Positions 23,301-35,990 are shown, counted from the first letter of the stretch. The stretch is DNA of 60,000 nt from Membranipora membranacea (GCA_914767715.1 OU612074.1:13566062-13626061), one strand, 5' to 3'. The notes: generated by a model not told the origin, from the sequence alone. Numbers and translations: made by a program.

Positions 23301-26300
23301 ATATATGACCCCAGCCCCACTCTCACCCATCACTGCTCGTATAGTGTCTTTAGTCTTTAGTCACTCAGAGCACTACATTTCTCAGTATTTACATGATAAT
23401 AAGAGGATTGTGTGTAAGCTACACAGCAGTAAATTTCACAGACAGGGCCTGGCTACTATACCATAACACATTTGCCAGTCATATTATGACTGGCAAATAT
23501 GTCCTGGGGCAACTTTTCAGTAAAAATTGCTGTTGATGAATTAACTAACAATTTTGTTTGTGGAATCTATGTTATACTACTTATAGACTCACTGTGTCGT
23601 TTATAATCGTATGAATTACCTCACTGCAAACTTAGACTACCACACAGACATTCCTGTGTTCGAGTAGGCTGTCAAATAACTTTATTTTGTGTAACCAGTT
23701 TAGCTTGAGCCTTATGTCCTGAAACAAATTACGGTTAGAATTACCTGAAGTTTGAGCCTCTTTGAAGGCCTCCCGAGATCCCTTAGTGTATATCTATTAA
23801 AGGCTGATTTAAGATTCATCATTGAATGTGTGGGCTTAGTAAGGTGTATAGGTTTCTCCTCCATCACATCAAACATTGAGCTGTAACATCCTTCTCTGCT
23901 GCTCAGTAAACAACATCAGAGAAATAAGGTCTCTTGTTAGTTCGGTGGCAGCCTATGCAAAATGTGGCTAGAAATGCAACTTCATTTGCGATTTTGGATG
24001 GATAAGGTTTGTCAGTTGATTCTGGAACAGTTTTTCATGCTGATCGCAACGGTAATATTGTACCTACACTAAGTTGCACAATAGGCTGCTAATCGCCAAA
24101 AACGCTGTCGGTAAAAAGGAAAGTGATCAAAAAAATGATGGTACGGTTTCAAAACATCCAAAATCTGAAAGAGCATGTCACCATTAGTGATTTTACAACT
24201 TTACACGGGTCTGCTATAATAAATAGCCGAAATGCAGCCAACGACGTTTGCAATACCCCTTATATCACCTGTATATAACTATCATTGAAATGACTCCACG
24301 TTTTCAATTTTGCAGTTGCCTTGAAAGCTGACTTTGAATGTCATTATCGATCTGATTTTTTTATGGTGGTTTTGTATTGATATTTGTAGTAATGATCCAG
24401 AGCTCCTTACTTGCGCGTCCTAGGTCGGGGAAATGTGCTGAGAATATATGGGGTACAAAATGGCCTAGCATACACAATCACCGAGTTCGAGACTAGTCAT
24501 TACTGGGTGTGTGATTTAATAGAGCTCAGTGAGCCAAATTAGTGCTGATGGAAACATTCCTGTAAATGAAGCCAGCAAAGGGTACATGATGTGCTTATGG
24601 CAACAGTTGTTGCTTTCAACATCAAAGAACAAGTTATTCATTTTGATATTTATTAGCAGATATCATCCATATATTACCTGAGTTTGGAGGTTTGTGTTAC
24701 GCTTTTAACGGCGTCCTGTAAGACCATGGTTCCTACTACACCACTGTTACTCGGCGGGATAACTTTTGATACATAATTTGATGTTGACAATGCAGATATC
24801 TTCCTCTTAGGAGTATGAGGTTTGAATGGTTTGTTGCCAAGAGTATATCTGTTTGGGCTGAAAATATAGGAGACGCAATAAAGAGAGTGCATAAATGTAC
24901 AGCTCTATCATAAAAATTCAAAGTGACCGTCCTACTAGGCCATGTTTGGTATGGTTTTACAAATCTCAGACTGGAAAGTCATAAGGGCATATGAAATAAT
25001 ACAGCCTGTGAATCTAACTGCAGTAAAAATGCTGCAAAGTCTGAAAAGTGGGATCATAGTGGATCATAATGATGGATTGCCTACACACATGACCACTAAG
25101 ATCCTTGCTAATATACTTAAAAAATAACTCAAACTTGTAAACAGATGGAATGATGTGGTTTCCATAGTGCTGCCCACACGCTATGTGTACAGTAAAGTAC
25201 AGAATAAGGGAAATGAGCTGAAATCAAAGTACATACTCACACTGCAGTGGTATAGCGAGGAACTGAGTAGGTCAAGGTCAAGTTACCGACACGCTTTAGC
25301 CGGGGCATAACAAAGTTATATTCTACCAAGGGGAACGGGGTGTCAATGTGCTCAATTATATATAACCTGCTCAATTACACATTCTCCCAATCAAATAGTT
25401 CTACCAAACTCATTTGATCAAGCTGAGCTGTGCCTGTAAATGTGGGCACTGTTGCAAATCTAATTTTCGTAGCAGAAACGTGTGAATTAGAAAAAAGGGG
25501 AGCTCTGTGTTTCGAGCTTTGTTCATTGTAATTGATACATGAGGATCTCTGTAAAAATACCTGTCAGAAGGTGTAGAAGGCACTTTCCCACCCAGTCTTT
25601 TAGCTGCCTCTAAAATAAAAAAAATAAAAAATCATGTTTCATGATTTGACTATAGATTTATAAATTCATTGAAGTATGTTGAACCGCTAATTTGCGAAAT
25701 GTCTTTATTTAGAAGACCATCGTATGAGTATGTCATAGTAGAGAACATATCTACAATCATTTACCACAAGGTGAATTTTTAACAGTCACCCATATCTCAA
25801 TATAATAAAAGTAAATTACCTCTTGCCGTTTAGCAAGAAACAGAAGATCGGGATGCCCCTATAGAGGGACGCAAGGTGCTCTAAAGCCTCATACTGAGAA
25901 TGTGCTACATCCTAGAAAACTGGAATGCATCCTAGAGGTGAGGCCATAGAAGACCTCCTGAACTTGGGTGTGCAGCGAGCTGCCAAAACTGAACTGGCAC
26001 TCATCGGCCATTGGCAGTGACACTTTGATCTTAGCCAATAGGCCGACCTCTTTCATTTTGTATGGCTTTGTAGTAATATCATGTGAGAGTGTCGGCGATG
26101 TACAATGTATTACAGATAGGCAAGGAGCGTGTTCAGAGCATAATTGATGTCAGATTTGAGATCTCCATGTTCCATTACATCTGTCCTCTATTTTGCAAGG
26201 CTATTCTAGAAGTTCTTCCAAATAGTGTGTAAAATAAATTTGGAGTTGGGTGGAGGCAGGGAGAATGGAATGAGGTTATTCCCACAATTTGATGTGATGT

Positions 26301-29300
26301 GTGATGATCATTATGTGAGGTCATTATAGTAATTTTTGGAAGCAGAGGATTTTATAGCTGGCTGCAGACACTTCAAACATACTTCTTTATGGGCTCATGT
26401 GAGGGTTTAGAAGTTATAAGTCTAGATCAAGAGCTTGATTAGATACTAGAATACTAAAATACTGAATGCTTTTTTTAAATGCAATGTGTCATGTGACCTG
26501 TAGGGAATTCAATCTATCGAGGTCACAGCTTAAGGGATATCCCATAACATTTTGTTTTTACAACCATCAGATGTCGTTGCCTGTATCTCAACACTGGATT
26601 GCAGCAGAGTGATAAAAATTGGTGGGTGATGAAGCATAGAGATTCTAAATATGGAATCCCTTACGCTCTGAACACATTCCTTGCCTATCGATCTTTAAAT
26701 ATTCACATTTGATACACTTTTTTTTCATGAAAGGGTTGTGGGTATTTGTGACTCTATCTAACCTAATATATGAATTCTCCATGTCCTTCTACAAAGAATA
26801 GAAAATAGTAATTCTGGTTTTTGTCATCCTGATGTAGGAATTCCTAGACGAAAAGTTTTTGAACCAATAGTTTCTGGTCATAATTCCTCACTGGATAGTC
26901 ACCAAGACATGGAGAATAGATATACTCCCCAAATAATCACACCCTTCAACAATGAGCAGCCATGGATAATGTAAAAACTTGATGAATCATTTTTGCTGCT
27001 AATGATTAAGAGTTTAACTCACTTCTATCAGCATGAGATGTTTTGACATGTGCGACTGATGTGGCTCTGTTGATGGGCGAGAATACAGACTGAAGTTCAT
27101 TATTATCTACTTGTTCTGTAGCTGTTGTTTTCTGCAAGTCTTGAATGTTTACCTGGGGGAGAGGAATATCTTTGAAGACACAGTTATCACAGCTGCCTGT
27201 TTGACTTGGAACAGCATGTCAATAAAATTATAACTGCTACGGCTAGATACACTATAACTAAGTGATATGAGAAAACATAACAAGCATTGCCATAGTCTTG
27301 TGTCTTAATCTTGCATTTCAACAAGCATGGTGGAATTTGTATGGTTGAAAATTGGTAAATAATGACGACGCAAGGCCAACTGATAGATCTATGAACAGTC
27401 ACCAGAAACTGACCTGAGGAATTAGTTCTGTGTTGTTATCATTGCTGATAATTATCCCTGAAGGAAGCAATCTTGTGTCCTCATCGTTACTGTCAAATAT
27501 ACCACTGACGGCTTCCAAACTAGTTTTAGAGACAGTTATGTTTCCCCCTCTGGCTGTATTGAATCCAATCTGATCTCTAGTTTGAGGACATGGATCAGGT
27601 TTTGTGTCCACATCTCTCTGGTCTTTACAGTCAAATATACCTCTGACGGCTTCCAAACTAGTTTTAGAGACAGTTATGTTTCCCCATCTTGCTGTATTGA
27701 ATCCAATCTGATCTCCAGTTTGAGGACTTGGATCAGATCTTGTGTCCACATCTATCTGGTCTTTACTGTCAAATATACCTTTGACGGCTTCCACACTAGT
27801 TTTGGAGACAGTTATGTTTCCCCCTCTGGCTGTATTGAATCCAATCTGATCTCTAGTTTGAGGACTTGGATCAGATCTTGTGTCCACATCTATCTGGTGT
27901 TTACAGTCAAATATACATCTGACGGCTTCCAAACTAGTTTTAGAGACAGCTATGTTTCCCCCTCTTGCTGTATTGAATCCAAGCTGATCTCCAGTTATAG
28001 GACTTAGGTCAGATCTTGTGTCCACATCTATCTGGTCTTTACAGTCAAATATACCTCTGACGGCTTCCAAACTAGTTTTAGAGACAGTTATGTTTCCCCC
28101 TCTTGCTGTATTGAATCCAAGCTGATCTAAAGTTTGAAGACTTGGATCTGATCTTGTGTCCACATCTCTCTGGTCTTTACAGTCAAATATACCTCTGACG
28201 GCTTCCAAACTAGTTTTAGAGACAGTTATGTTTCCCCCTCTGGCTGTATTGAATCCAATCTGGTCTATAGTTTGAGGACTTGGATCTGATCTTGTGTCCA
28301 CATCTATCTGGTCTTTACTGTCAAATATACCTCTGACGGCTTCCAAACTAGATTTAGAGACAGTTATGTTTCCCCCTCTGGCTGTATTGAATCCAATGTG
28401 TTCTCTAGTTTGAGGACTTGGATCTGATCTTGTGTCCACATCTATCTGGTCTTTACTGTCAAATATAACTCTGACGGCTTCCAAACTAGATTTAGAGACA
28501 GTTATGTTTACCCCTCTTGCTGTATTGAATCCAAGCTGATCTCCATTTATAGGACTTGGGTCAGATCTTGTGTCCACATCTATCTGGTCTTTACAGTCAA
28601 ATATACCTCGGACGGCTTCCAAACTAGTTTTAGAGACAGTTATGTTTCCCCCTCTGGCTGTATTGAATCCAATCTGATCTCTAGTTTGAGGACTTGGATC
28701 TGATCTTGTGTCCACATCTATCTGGTCTTTACAGTCAAATATACCTCTGACAGCTTCCAAACTAGTTTTAGAGACAGTTATGTTTCCCCCTCTGGCTGTA
28801 TTGAATCCAATCTGGTCTATAGTTTGAGGACTTGGATCTGATCTTGTGTTCACATCTCTCTGGTCTTTACAGTCAAATATACCTCTGACGGCTTCCAAAC
28901 TAGTTTTAGAGACAGTTATGTTTCCCCCTCTGGCTGTATTGAATCCAAGCTGATCTCTAGTTTGAGGACTTGGATCTGATCTTGTGTCCACATCTCTCTG
29001 GTCTTTACAGTCAAATATACCTCTGACAGCTTCCAAACTAGTTTTAGAGACAGTTATGTTTCCCCCTCTGGCTGTATTGAATCCAATCTGGTCTATAGTT
29101 TGAGGACTTGGATCTGATCCTGTGTCCACATCTCTCTGGTCTTTACAGTCAAATATACCTCTGACGGCTTCCAAACTAGTTTTAGAGACAGTTATGTTTC
29201 CCCCTCTGGCTGTATTGAATCCAATCTGGTCTATAGTTTGAGGACTTGGATCTGATCCTGTGTCCACATCTCTCTGGTCTTTACAGTCAAATATACCTCT

Positions 29301-32300
29301 GACGGCTTCCAAACTAGTTTTAGAGACAGTTATGTTTCCCCCTCTTGCTGTATTGAATCCAAGCTGATTTCTAGTTTGAGGACTTGGGTCAGATCTTCTG
29401 TCCACATCTCTCTGGTCTTTACAGTCAAATATACCTCTGACGGCTTCCAAACTAGTTTTAGAGACAGTTATGTTTCCCCCTCTGGCTGTATTGAATCCAA
29501 TCTGATCTCTAGTTTGAGGACTTGGGTCAGATCTGATAGCGCCGGGGTTGTCTTCCTTTTGCTGTTCAAAATTTTCAGACAACGTTGCTGAAGAGGTATT
29601 CGAGATTGATGTGGTGGAAGATTGACTGGATGAAGGATTCTTCGCATGAGCGTTTCGTTCATCACTCCCTTCATAATTAAAAACTATGCCGCAGATGTCT
29701 TTCTTGATATGTGATTTTAGCTCTCCCTTTTCAGTTGGACAGTTCTGATGACTTGGCGCATGGATGCTCTTTAAGTGGTTTTGGTTTTCTGAAAGTACAG
29801 ATTGCTCTGAGACCTCACCTGCGCCAGTATTGTCACCACAGAGAACAGAATTTTTCATCTGAGTGCCGAGCCCACTAACAACAGTATGAATCTTTGAATT
29901 ATTTTGTCTCTGGATGTTCATCGCTTTATTCTGCTGCTTCATTTGAGAAAGTGATACGGCACTTTCAGTTAGGTCAGCGAGGAATGAAGCTACCATTGTC
30001 TCACTATAGCTGGGGGCGAGAACAACCTGATCTGCAGCCAATTTGACAGGTGACAAGTCGATGTGAGTTATGGTGCACACACTTTCAGGCAATTTGGGTG
30101 GAGCTCTTTTAACTGAAATTATACGCAATATAATATTACTATTTCCCTGACATTCCGTTGCCATTTTTGAGTTTTGACCAGTAGTATTTCATTAGATTTT
30201 TTCTCAAAACTCAAACTCCAATCCTGCTGTGCAAACCTCACAGAAGAGTAGTTTCAATGATGAAAACATAAAGTTTTAGAGAGTTGGACATACGATACAT
30301 GTATAATAACAGTTCGGGACTGAATCCCAGTCAGGTATCAGCTTTCATCAAAATGATATTTTTTGTATAATGACCGTTAAAGACCACCTAAAGACAAATG
30401 CATTATACAGTCAGGCAGTTACTAAGGACAAATTTATATAAAATTTGCGTGGTGAAAAACCCTAAGCTCCTCTGGGCAGGAAGTAATGATGGTGTTAAGA
30501 GTTACCTCCATCAGTGATGGCACGACTCCAACATCACATTTGTGCACTCAATAATGGCTTTTAAGTCAAAATCTCACGGAAACACATAATTCCACAATAC
30601 AGGCTATGTTTTCTATTATGCCGTGGTATCTGTACTCATCAAACTAATTAACATTCTATTTACAATGCTATTCATTACACACCTCAGCGGAACAGGGTTA
30701 TAGGCCTATATGGTGCAATAGGATAGAGCGTCGCTTTTGGATAGACAGGCTACTGGTTTAAAACATGGTGATCTACTTTTCCATATGTAGTCGAAAAGTA
30801 GGATTGAGTGAAGGGAAGCTTGACAACAAAATTGTTACGGTATCATGTATGTGATATGTTACATTCATGACCTGGGCTCCCAACAAATTTTGTTGAGAAA
30901 CATGAGACTTTGTTGAGGTTATAAAACTAATACTTCCAGTATTGAATAGCAGATAAATAGATAACACTGAAAATAGAATGTTTATTAGTTTGATGAGGAG
31001 AGTTGATACCACCTCATAATAGAAAAATCGCCTGTATTCAGGACAGTCAAGTTTCCTGGAGATAATGACGGAAAAATCATCATTGAGTGCACAAATATAA
31101 AACTGAGGATGGGAAACTGAGAAATCAGACCAGACTTCAAATATTGATTTAAATATTCAAGGTATTTTGGTACTTGGGTACTTGACAATTTGATGGTCAA
31201 GCGTGCGCTTTGCAGACACTTATAAATAATGATGGATAGCAGCAGTGTATATTAATAGTTATTGTTGTTCGATGACATTGGATAGTCTTTTTTCGTAACA
31301 TTGGCTCATCAAATTTCTATTCAGGATTCTAGGAGTTATTACAACACTCAATTGCAATATTGATAACAGTATGTTGGCACCATCTGAAACTATGAATCAT
31401 AAATGTCAAATTGAACCAATAAGAGCCCATATACATTGCAGTGGATAATTTGAAATCATCGATGGTGGACAATTTTTAGTAGAACCAGATATATTTTCAC
31501 CAGGGATTAAACGGGCAGAAATTGATTGGGATTATGTACCACACAATTCTGAACAGCCATATTTCCGTTTTAATGTGAGAAAAGCCACCACCAATGCTGC
31601 TGTTTGAATTTGAAACGGCTCTTACCGTGATCCCCATTACTGCAGTTTCCAGATGATACGGATGTCCTTTTTGGTGTCTTGAACTTACTCCTTTTCATAG
31701 GCAAGACGGTATCACTGATACTGTTAAGGTTCTGTTCTTCAGTGTTAACAATTAACTGACTAGCTGCACCAACACAATCGACACCTTCTGGATAAAGGAA
31801 TCCATTATTAGACGAGGCATTCATCATTGCGGACAGTTGTGATGAACAAGCTAAAACAAAGCCATGGAGAAAACTACATTATTACATTATTCACTAGAAA
31901 GGCTCATGACACCAAACCAATTATCTAAGCTTTTTTGATGTATTACAGCACATTAGCTTGGAAAAGTAAATGTTCTAACTTTTAGCCAGCACCTGTACCA
32001 TATCTTGGAATTTATATATAGAATTGGAAATAGAATACTCTTTGACAATGCATATATATTATATAAAAGTATTATATAAAAGAGATGTCTTGATCCAATA
32101 AAACTAGAAGCTTGGTCAAAATTTCTCCAACCCTTGAGAAACCAAGGAAAATCATCAAACCGGGAACCTGTTAAACTGAATAAATTCTCTTCTGGAATAA
32201 GTGCAACTTTATATAAGCAAGTGTGCTACCTGAATATTAACGGGCTAGTGAATAATACCGCCTACATATATTTTGTGATACCCTTGTCCTCAAATTTGTA

Positions 32301-33634
32301 ACCACAATGGAGTTGACACCTAGCCTTATGTTATGAAGCATTATATGGGGTTTTAACGTGTAACAGTAAACAATTAAGAGTAGTACACACATACTTCTCT
32401 GCATGGTTTTTCACTAATAACCTCTGGGCTTATTGGTCAATCACCTTCTTACTTTCACATTATATCCATCAATGTCTCAAATTATATATAGTAAAGTTTT
32501 GAGGATGGATGCGCATAACTTCCAGATATATAGCCAGATAAAAAATGTTCCTCTCGATTTTGTTTATTTGCTTGTTTTGATAGCTCCCTGCCGGTCACAT
32601 GACTTGTCACAATGCAACGTTATTTCACTCTAATGGAAGTATTGGCTGTTGTGATAGCTTTAATAGCTTTCATGGTAGCGATAAAGATAGCTTAGGAAAT
32701 TCATCTTGAGCTGTTCCACAAACTTCATGAATTTCAGATATAGAATATAGAGTTATTTTACCCATGAATAACTGTTAGTCAACTAAAACTTAAACATTAG
32801 ATCTGTGTCAGCTCAGCTCCCTCTACCTCCCAACGTCCTCACCTGAAGAATACAATGATTATATTGCACACCTCATCTTATGTTATTCCTACCGCCCTAC
32901 CAAAGCAACCGCTTCCGTTCAGTAAAAAAGCGATGTTACCCCCCGCCTCATGGTAGGCCCTACAGAAGACTTGAAAATAATTTCATAAATATATAGTTGG
33001 GGTCCCTGGGTCCTGGGTTACCCGCAAACAGAAAATGAAAACTCTACCAACCACCTAACTCACCGGGCTGTTAAACTAAATAAATTGTACAAACTAAAAT
33101 AACACCATTCCCTCCCTGATGGCCTATTAAACCTTTTTGTGACACAGATCTATTGGTTTTGTTTTGCTGGCCTTCTTTTCCAATGTATAATGGTAAAATA
33201 GTATGTTACTGCCTATACCATTGCATGACTTGAATACATAAATATTATTTCACCTGCAATCGATATAGGAAACATTTGTACTTGATCAGGTCCGCAGATT
33301 TGTGCATTACACTGAGGTGCAATTGACTGGATTTGATCTTCTGTAGTAGGAGAACTAGCAGCTGTATGTGTACGTGTACGTATGTGTATGTTGTCACTCT
33401 TGCGTCGGCGGTGGCAGTCAGTGCCTGATGATGGCAAGTTAATCAGATCTGATAATATGTCGCCATCATACGCCTCATTTGCACCACAAGCAGTCTTCTT
33501 TGGTATCAATGGAATACTGATTTTGCGAGCAGGGGGAGTAGGAAGGTCAAATGACTTTGAGCATTCCGTGTCTGCATAACCCAATGTATCATCTTTATGG
33601 ACAGGTGTATTTCCTATTTTCCCCTTTAGATATC
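12675..33634 (-). CDS. BRCA2: BRCA2 orthologue (RAD51 loader), 21 exons, extreme 5' end unplaced
   Basis: Exons in transcript order: 33634-33254, 31850-31626, 30112-27414, 27152-27023, 25609-25561, 24857-24678, 23321-23052, 22738-22538, 22358-22247, 21689-21537, 20914-20738, 20574-20461, 20053-19922, 16831-16648, 16499-16285, 15982-15882, 15366-15297, 14766-14563, 14300-14150, 13142-12968, 12825-12675 (stop TAG). Every junction is GT-AG and phase-consistent, giving about 2,020 residues. BRCA2 loads RAD51 on single-stranded DNA for homologous recombination in the nucleus. Exon 2 listed here has FKTPKRTS, like the FKTPQRKPS of human exon 3. The third holds 15 BRC repeats; exons from 24857 to 14563 hold NKPFKPH and the DNA-binding domain. 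The end is acidic. I could not place the start codon or the Trp-containing PALB2 motif upstream of 33634. The acceptor at 23321 is weak. Confidence 0.93.
13813..14162. repeat. 31 bp minisatellite at a BRCA2 5' splice site
   Basis: About 11 copies of a 31 bp unit (core ACTACACAGTACAGACCTGC on the + strand). On the BRCA2 strand each unit reads CTGATGCAG|GTCTGTACTG, and the outermost unit (14150) is the exon boundary itself, TCTGATGAAG|GTCTGTACTG. Substitutions between copies are few. Confidence 0.9.
15828..15882 (-). repeat. BRCA2: Triplicated 5' splice site at a BRCA2 exon end
   Basis: The predicted exon ends CCCTAG|GTAGGT at 15882. Two further copies of CCCTAG|GTAAGT follow in the intron, ending at 15855 and 15830. 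The units are 25-27 bp and share the flank CAACCACCCC- or ATACCCCACCCC-. The intronic copies match the consensus donor better than the one I chose from phase. Confidence 0.75.
17990..18470. repeat. 250 bp tandem duplication containing 47 bp perfect inverted repeats (MITE)
   Basis: Copy 1 is 17990-18239 and copy 2 is 18240-18470, nearly identical. The arm at 18115-18161 is the perfect reverse complement of 18197-18243; the same arm recurs at 18365-18411, so 18197-18411 reads as a 215 bp MITE with 47 bp TIRs (tip CACCAACAAAGCTTGTCAAG). A related tip lies near 19193. It sits in the 3.1 kb BRCA2 intron between exons 19922 and 16831. Confidence 0.85.
18933..19507. mobile_element. MITE with about 72 bp terminal inverted repeats
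   Basis: The left arm 18933-19004 and right arm 19436-19507 are imperfect reverse complements (GTAACTGTAAATTGCTKAAC and AACAGAATYTCTCAGAC are shared). The interior of about 430 bp is AT-rich and has no ORF. It lies in the same BRCA2 intron as the 250 bp duplication. Confidence 0.75.
21745..21908. repeat. 13 bp satellite in a BRCA2 intron
   Basis: About 12 head-to-tail copies of CATCAGTGACATA, nearly pure, 55 bp upstream (on the BRCA2 strand) of the exon starting at 21689. It does not include the splice acceptor. Confidence 0.9.
23939..24382 (+). mobile_element. Solo arm of the foldback element family
   Basis: It aligns along its length with the arm at 2896-3040 plus 8352-8645: tip TAGTTCGGTGGCAGCC, GGATGGATAAGG, TTGCACAATAGG, AAAGTGATCAAAAAAATGAT and CTGATTTTTTTATGGTGG, in the same order. 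There is no inverted partner next to it. It is intact where the other copy was split and so gives the pre-insertion sequence. It lies in a BRCA2 intron. Confidence 0.75.
25610..27022. other. BRCA2 intron, no feature recognised
   Basis: 1.4 kb between the 49 bp exon (25609-25561) and the exon ending at 27023. I see no ORF with coding character and no obvious repeat. Confidence 0.5.
27480..29515 (-). repeat. BRCA2: Array of 15 BRC repeats (138 bp unit) inside one BRCA2 exon
   Basis: The unit is exactly 138 bp (46 residues), repeated 15 times in frame; the landmark GCTTCCAAACTAG recurs every 138 bp from about 27509 to 29441 on the + strand. Each unit carries GFNTARGGNITVSKTSLEAV followed by RGIFD. 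This matches the BRC consensus FxTA..(K)xVxVS..(A)L..V..(L)F(D): FNTA is the first RAD51-contact motif and GIFD corresponds to the second. The linker DVDTRSDPSPQT is repeated as well. Most units differ at only a few residues (for example GVNI, ARWG, SVEAVK, CIFDCKH), unlike human BRCA2, whose eight BRC repeats are diverged and widely spaced. Confidence 0.95.
30113..33253. other. BRCA2 introns around the 31.6-31.85 kb exon; tRNA-like remnant
   Basis: The in-frame ATG at 30164 is not taken as a start because an acceptor (ATAATTTCAG) at 30113 joins in phase with the exon ending at 31626. Near 30708-30775 the + strand reads TGGTGCAATAGGATAGAGCG, resembling a tRNA D-arm and A box, followed by GGTTTAAA, resembling a B box. 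This may be a SINE head or decayed tRNA. Confidence 0.35.
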
Positions 33635-35990
33635 CTGCAAGGATAAAGATCAAGTACCAATATACGCTTTTCCAATTTTCATTTGAGTGTAGAACCAGTT
33701 GAAGTCTGCTTGGAGTTGGCCTGGATTTTAACAACCACACAATTGCATCAATGGATAATAGATTCATAGAAGTTCTTTTTAGCACAATTTCATAAAAAGC
33801 GGAACTCATTTGTCATTCTTTTGATCCAAATGGTCTTGATACTAAGACATTGGTGGTAACTGGTGGTACAGAGGGCATGGGTATCCAGTTATTGTTGAGC
33901 ATACTTACCGCTCATACCTGATCTCTTGTTAATATAGATTCAGGGACAAGATATAGAGTATGTAATATGTTGCTACCAACCACATATAGATAGCCAAGTC
34001 CACAGCCTGACTACAATCATTCCTACAAGCACCAAACACTGGATCATCATCATATGTAAGAGCAAGGAATGAACTCCTTGGTTAGAGTGATAAATATGAT
34101 CCATCCTTCAAACACCATTTTTTGTAATACATCTTGTCACTTGCCCATTATCTGTGTAAGGAAGTGTTTCACTTACTTGTAAGAATTTTGTAAAGCACTT
34201 TTATAAATGCTATAGGCTATCACAAGATGAGTAGATTACTATATTCTAGCCTAGTTACTATCTACTATAGACTTATTATGACCTGGGGTTGTTGCAAACA
34301 CGGGCTCCCGAGAGCAAGGAGTCTTTTACTCCTTGCTGAAAGCATGGGTAGACACAGACTGTTGGTGGCAGGAAGGACACTCATCCGGCTGCAAAAACTT
34401 ACATGCCTTTACTCTGCCAATGTCCACAGTATCGACCATCTGATATCGACCACAATATTGAATCAGTTGCAACCTTCTAAGTGGGTAATTTTTCAATAGC
34501 AGTCACTATTGTTATTTATTAATCTTATATAAATTACTATTTAACGACAGATTTTAGTGACCAATGCTAGCGACTGTTCTAATAGACAGTTTTCTGAGCT
34601 CTTATTTATGCCTCAATTCGGAGTTGTTCTCTCTCCAGTTTGGTACTTTTAATCCACGCCGCATAGGAAAAACCTGCTGAAAGAGGGTTATCTTGAAAAC
34701 CGCTTATGCTAGGATAAAAATGAGTTTTGATTCAGAGTCTGCATTATTGAAAACCCTGTGAGACAGTGTTTCCAAATCATTGGAGGCTTGAGTTGAGGCC
34801 TAAATCGGAGCTCAGAAAACTGTCTCTTGAAACTGGTCCATTTGGCAAAGATAATTATGATAAGGCCTGTAAGTCCCAGGGGCCCATGTGTGAATAGTGA
34901 ATGTATTTGATGCGCAGCAGAACATCCCCAGTTGAATGATCTCAAAGATCTGTTTTAAAATTGTGTGGAGAGTAAGAGCAACGAAGAAGTTCATTGGTTA
35001 TAGTCTACATTACAATCACAGCATTAGTTAAATAAGACAATAGGATTAGATCTACCCTGCATCAACGTTGATATGAGGTCAACGTCGAGGCCTTACCGAC
35101 TGGGCTATTTCGTTAAAAGTCTAGTTAGTTAGTAATATTTTATTTTCGTGTACAGATTTATAATAGTACAGAAAAAGCTTCTGTTTGCAGGCACATTATT
35201 AATAACGATAAAATATGAATGTGGTAGGGAAAATAAATTTTAGCTTAATGACTGGCGTGTAATTTTTTTTTTTGCTGCAGTTTTAAAACTACTGTTCTTG
35301 AGTGCTGTAAGACAAGTTGTACAACATGTCTTACAACACTCCTGTGTTGGATCAGACAAGTACCACTCTGCGCATGTTTGAACTGTTGAGGCATACGTTC
35401 GTCTCTGCAGCATAGGGCTTGAACTAATCATTACAAATAAAAGTGCAGTTCTAAAAGAGCAATAAAAATCGTTGCTGGCGACGGGTGTTGAATGAATGGC
35501 AGCATTGTTGTTAAATACAATACAGTATTGTTGTTAAATACAATACAGCGTTGTTATACAGCCAATATCGTTAGAAATCCTTTGTTGGCTCCGACTAACA
35601 CTAAGCACCTAAACTATGCCTTAGCATGCAACATGGGCTGCACCAACAAACCCTCTACTATGAATTTTTCATAAAACTGGCTATTGGCCATTGAGAACTG
35701 GACTTTTTCTGTAATGATTCATCTTGTCTGAGTACCAAAATTGGGATAACAATGGAAACCCATAATTTAGGGATATTTGGGACTTAATGGAACACTGGTT
35801 TTGATATCTCATAACCTTCAACCCTGTGAGTTGCCTTTCTTGTTGGAAGGCAGCGCCACCACCGCTGTGCTGCAGAGATAGACTATGTCACAAGGCTATC
35901 CTGCAGGCAGAGTGGACAAGTACTGTGAACTTTGTCTTACTATGCAACATGGGCTGCACCAACAAATCCAAATATAAAACTGGCTATTCT
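33635..35990. other. Upstream flank of BRCA2: repeats, no gene recognised
   Basis: The missing BRCA2 5' exons and promoter should lie here or further right. Visible items are a short palindrome at 34313-34338 (AGCAAGGAGT / ACTCCTTGCT) and two fragments of the small TIR element found at 39060, near 34385-34420 and 34865-34890. A - strand tRNA-like stretch near 35075-35112 reads TAGCCCAGTCGGTAAGGC. None codes for protein convincingly. Confidence 0.4.

Larger units (their letters stand above)
14563..23321 (-). other. BRCA2: BRCA2 DNA-binding domain exons: helical domain, OB1, OB2 with tower, OB3
   Basis: Segments seen in order, with their human counterparts known from the family: VEPRLTTSEWFANHYKWITW (helical domain), QLKYRYEREIDRNERSAIRK, EVSDGWYSIKA (OB1), SLLPHGGNVCSAVRLVIQTK and EKSGDKVIFRNEAKERQ leading into the charged tower helices. 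The exons from 20574 to 16648 carry the tower, including VRRRRYTEAEVREVYTGAEL. Then KLRVAG and TVWRPSSDIISLL (OB2 exit), YEPRE, VVYISDRDGAMIALNFW and VTELSIISSR (OB3). No domain looks deleted. In the family this region binds ssDNA and DSS1. Confidence 0.93.

Noticed and set aside
27582-29591. Several + strand ORFs across 27.6-29.6 kb.
   Set aside because: They are antisense shadows of the BRC repeat array.
30112-30164. ATG at 30164 as the start of a one-exon protein with BRC repeats.
   Set aside because: An acceptor at 30113 joins in phase with the upstream exon 31850-31626, and the 17 codons before it are intronic in character.
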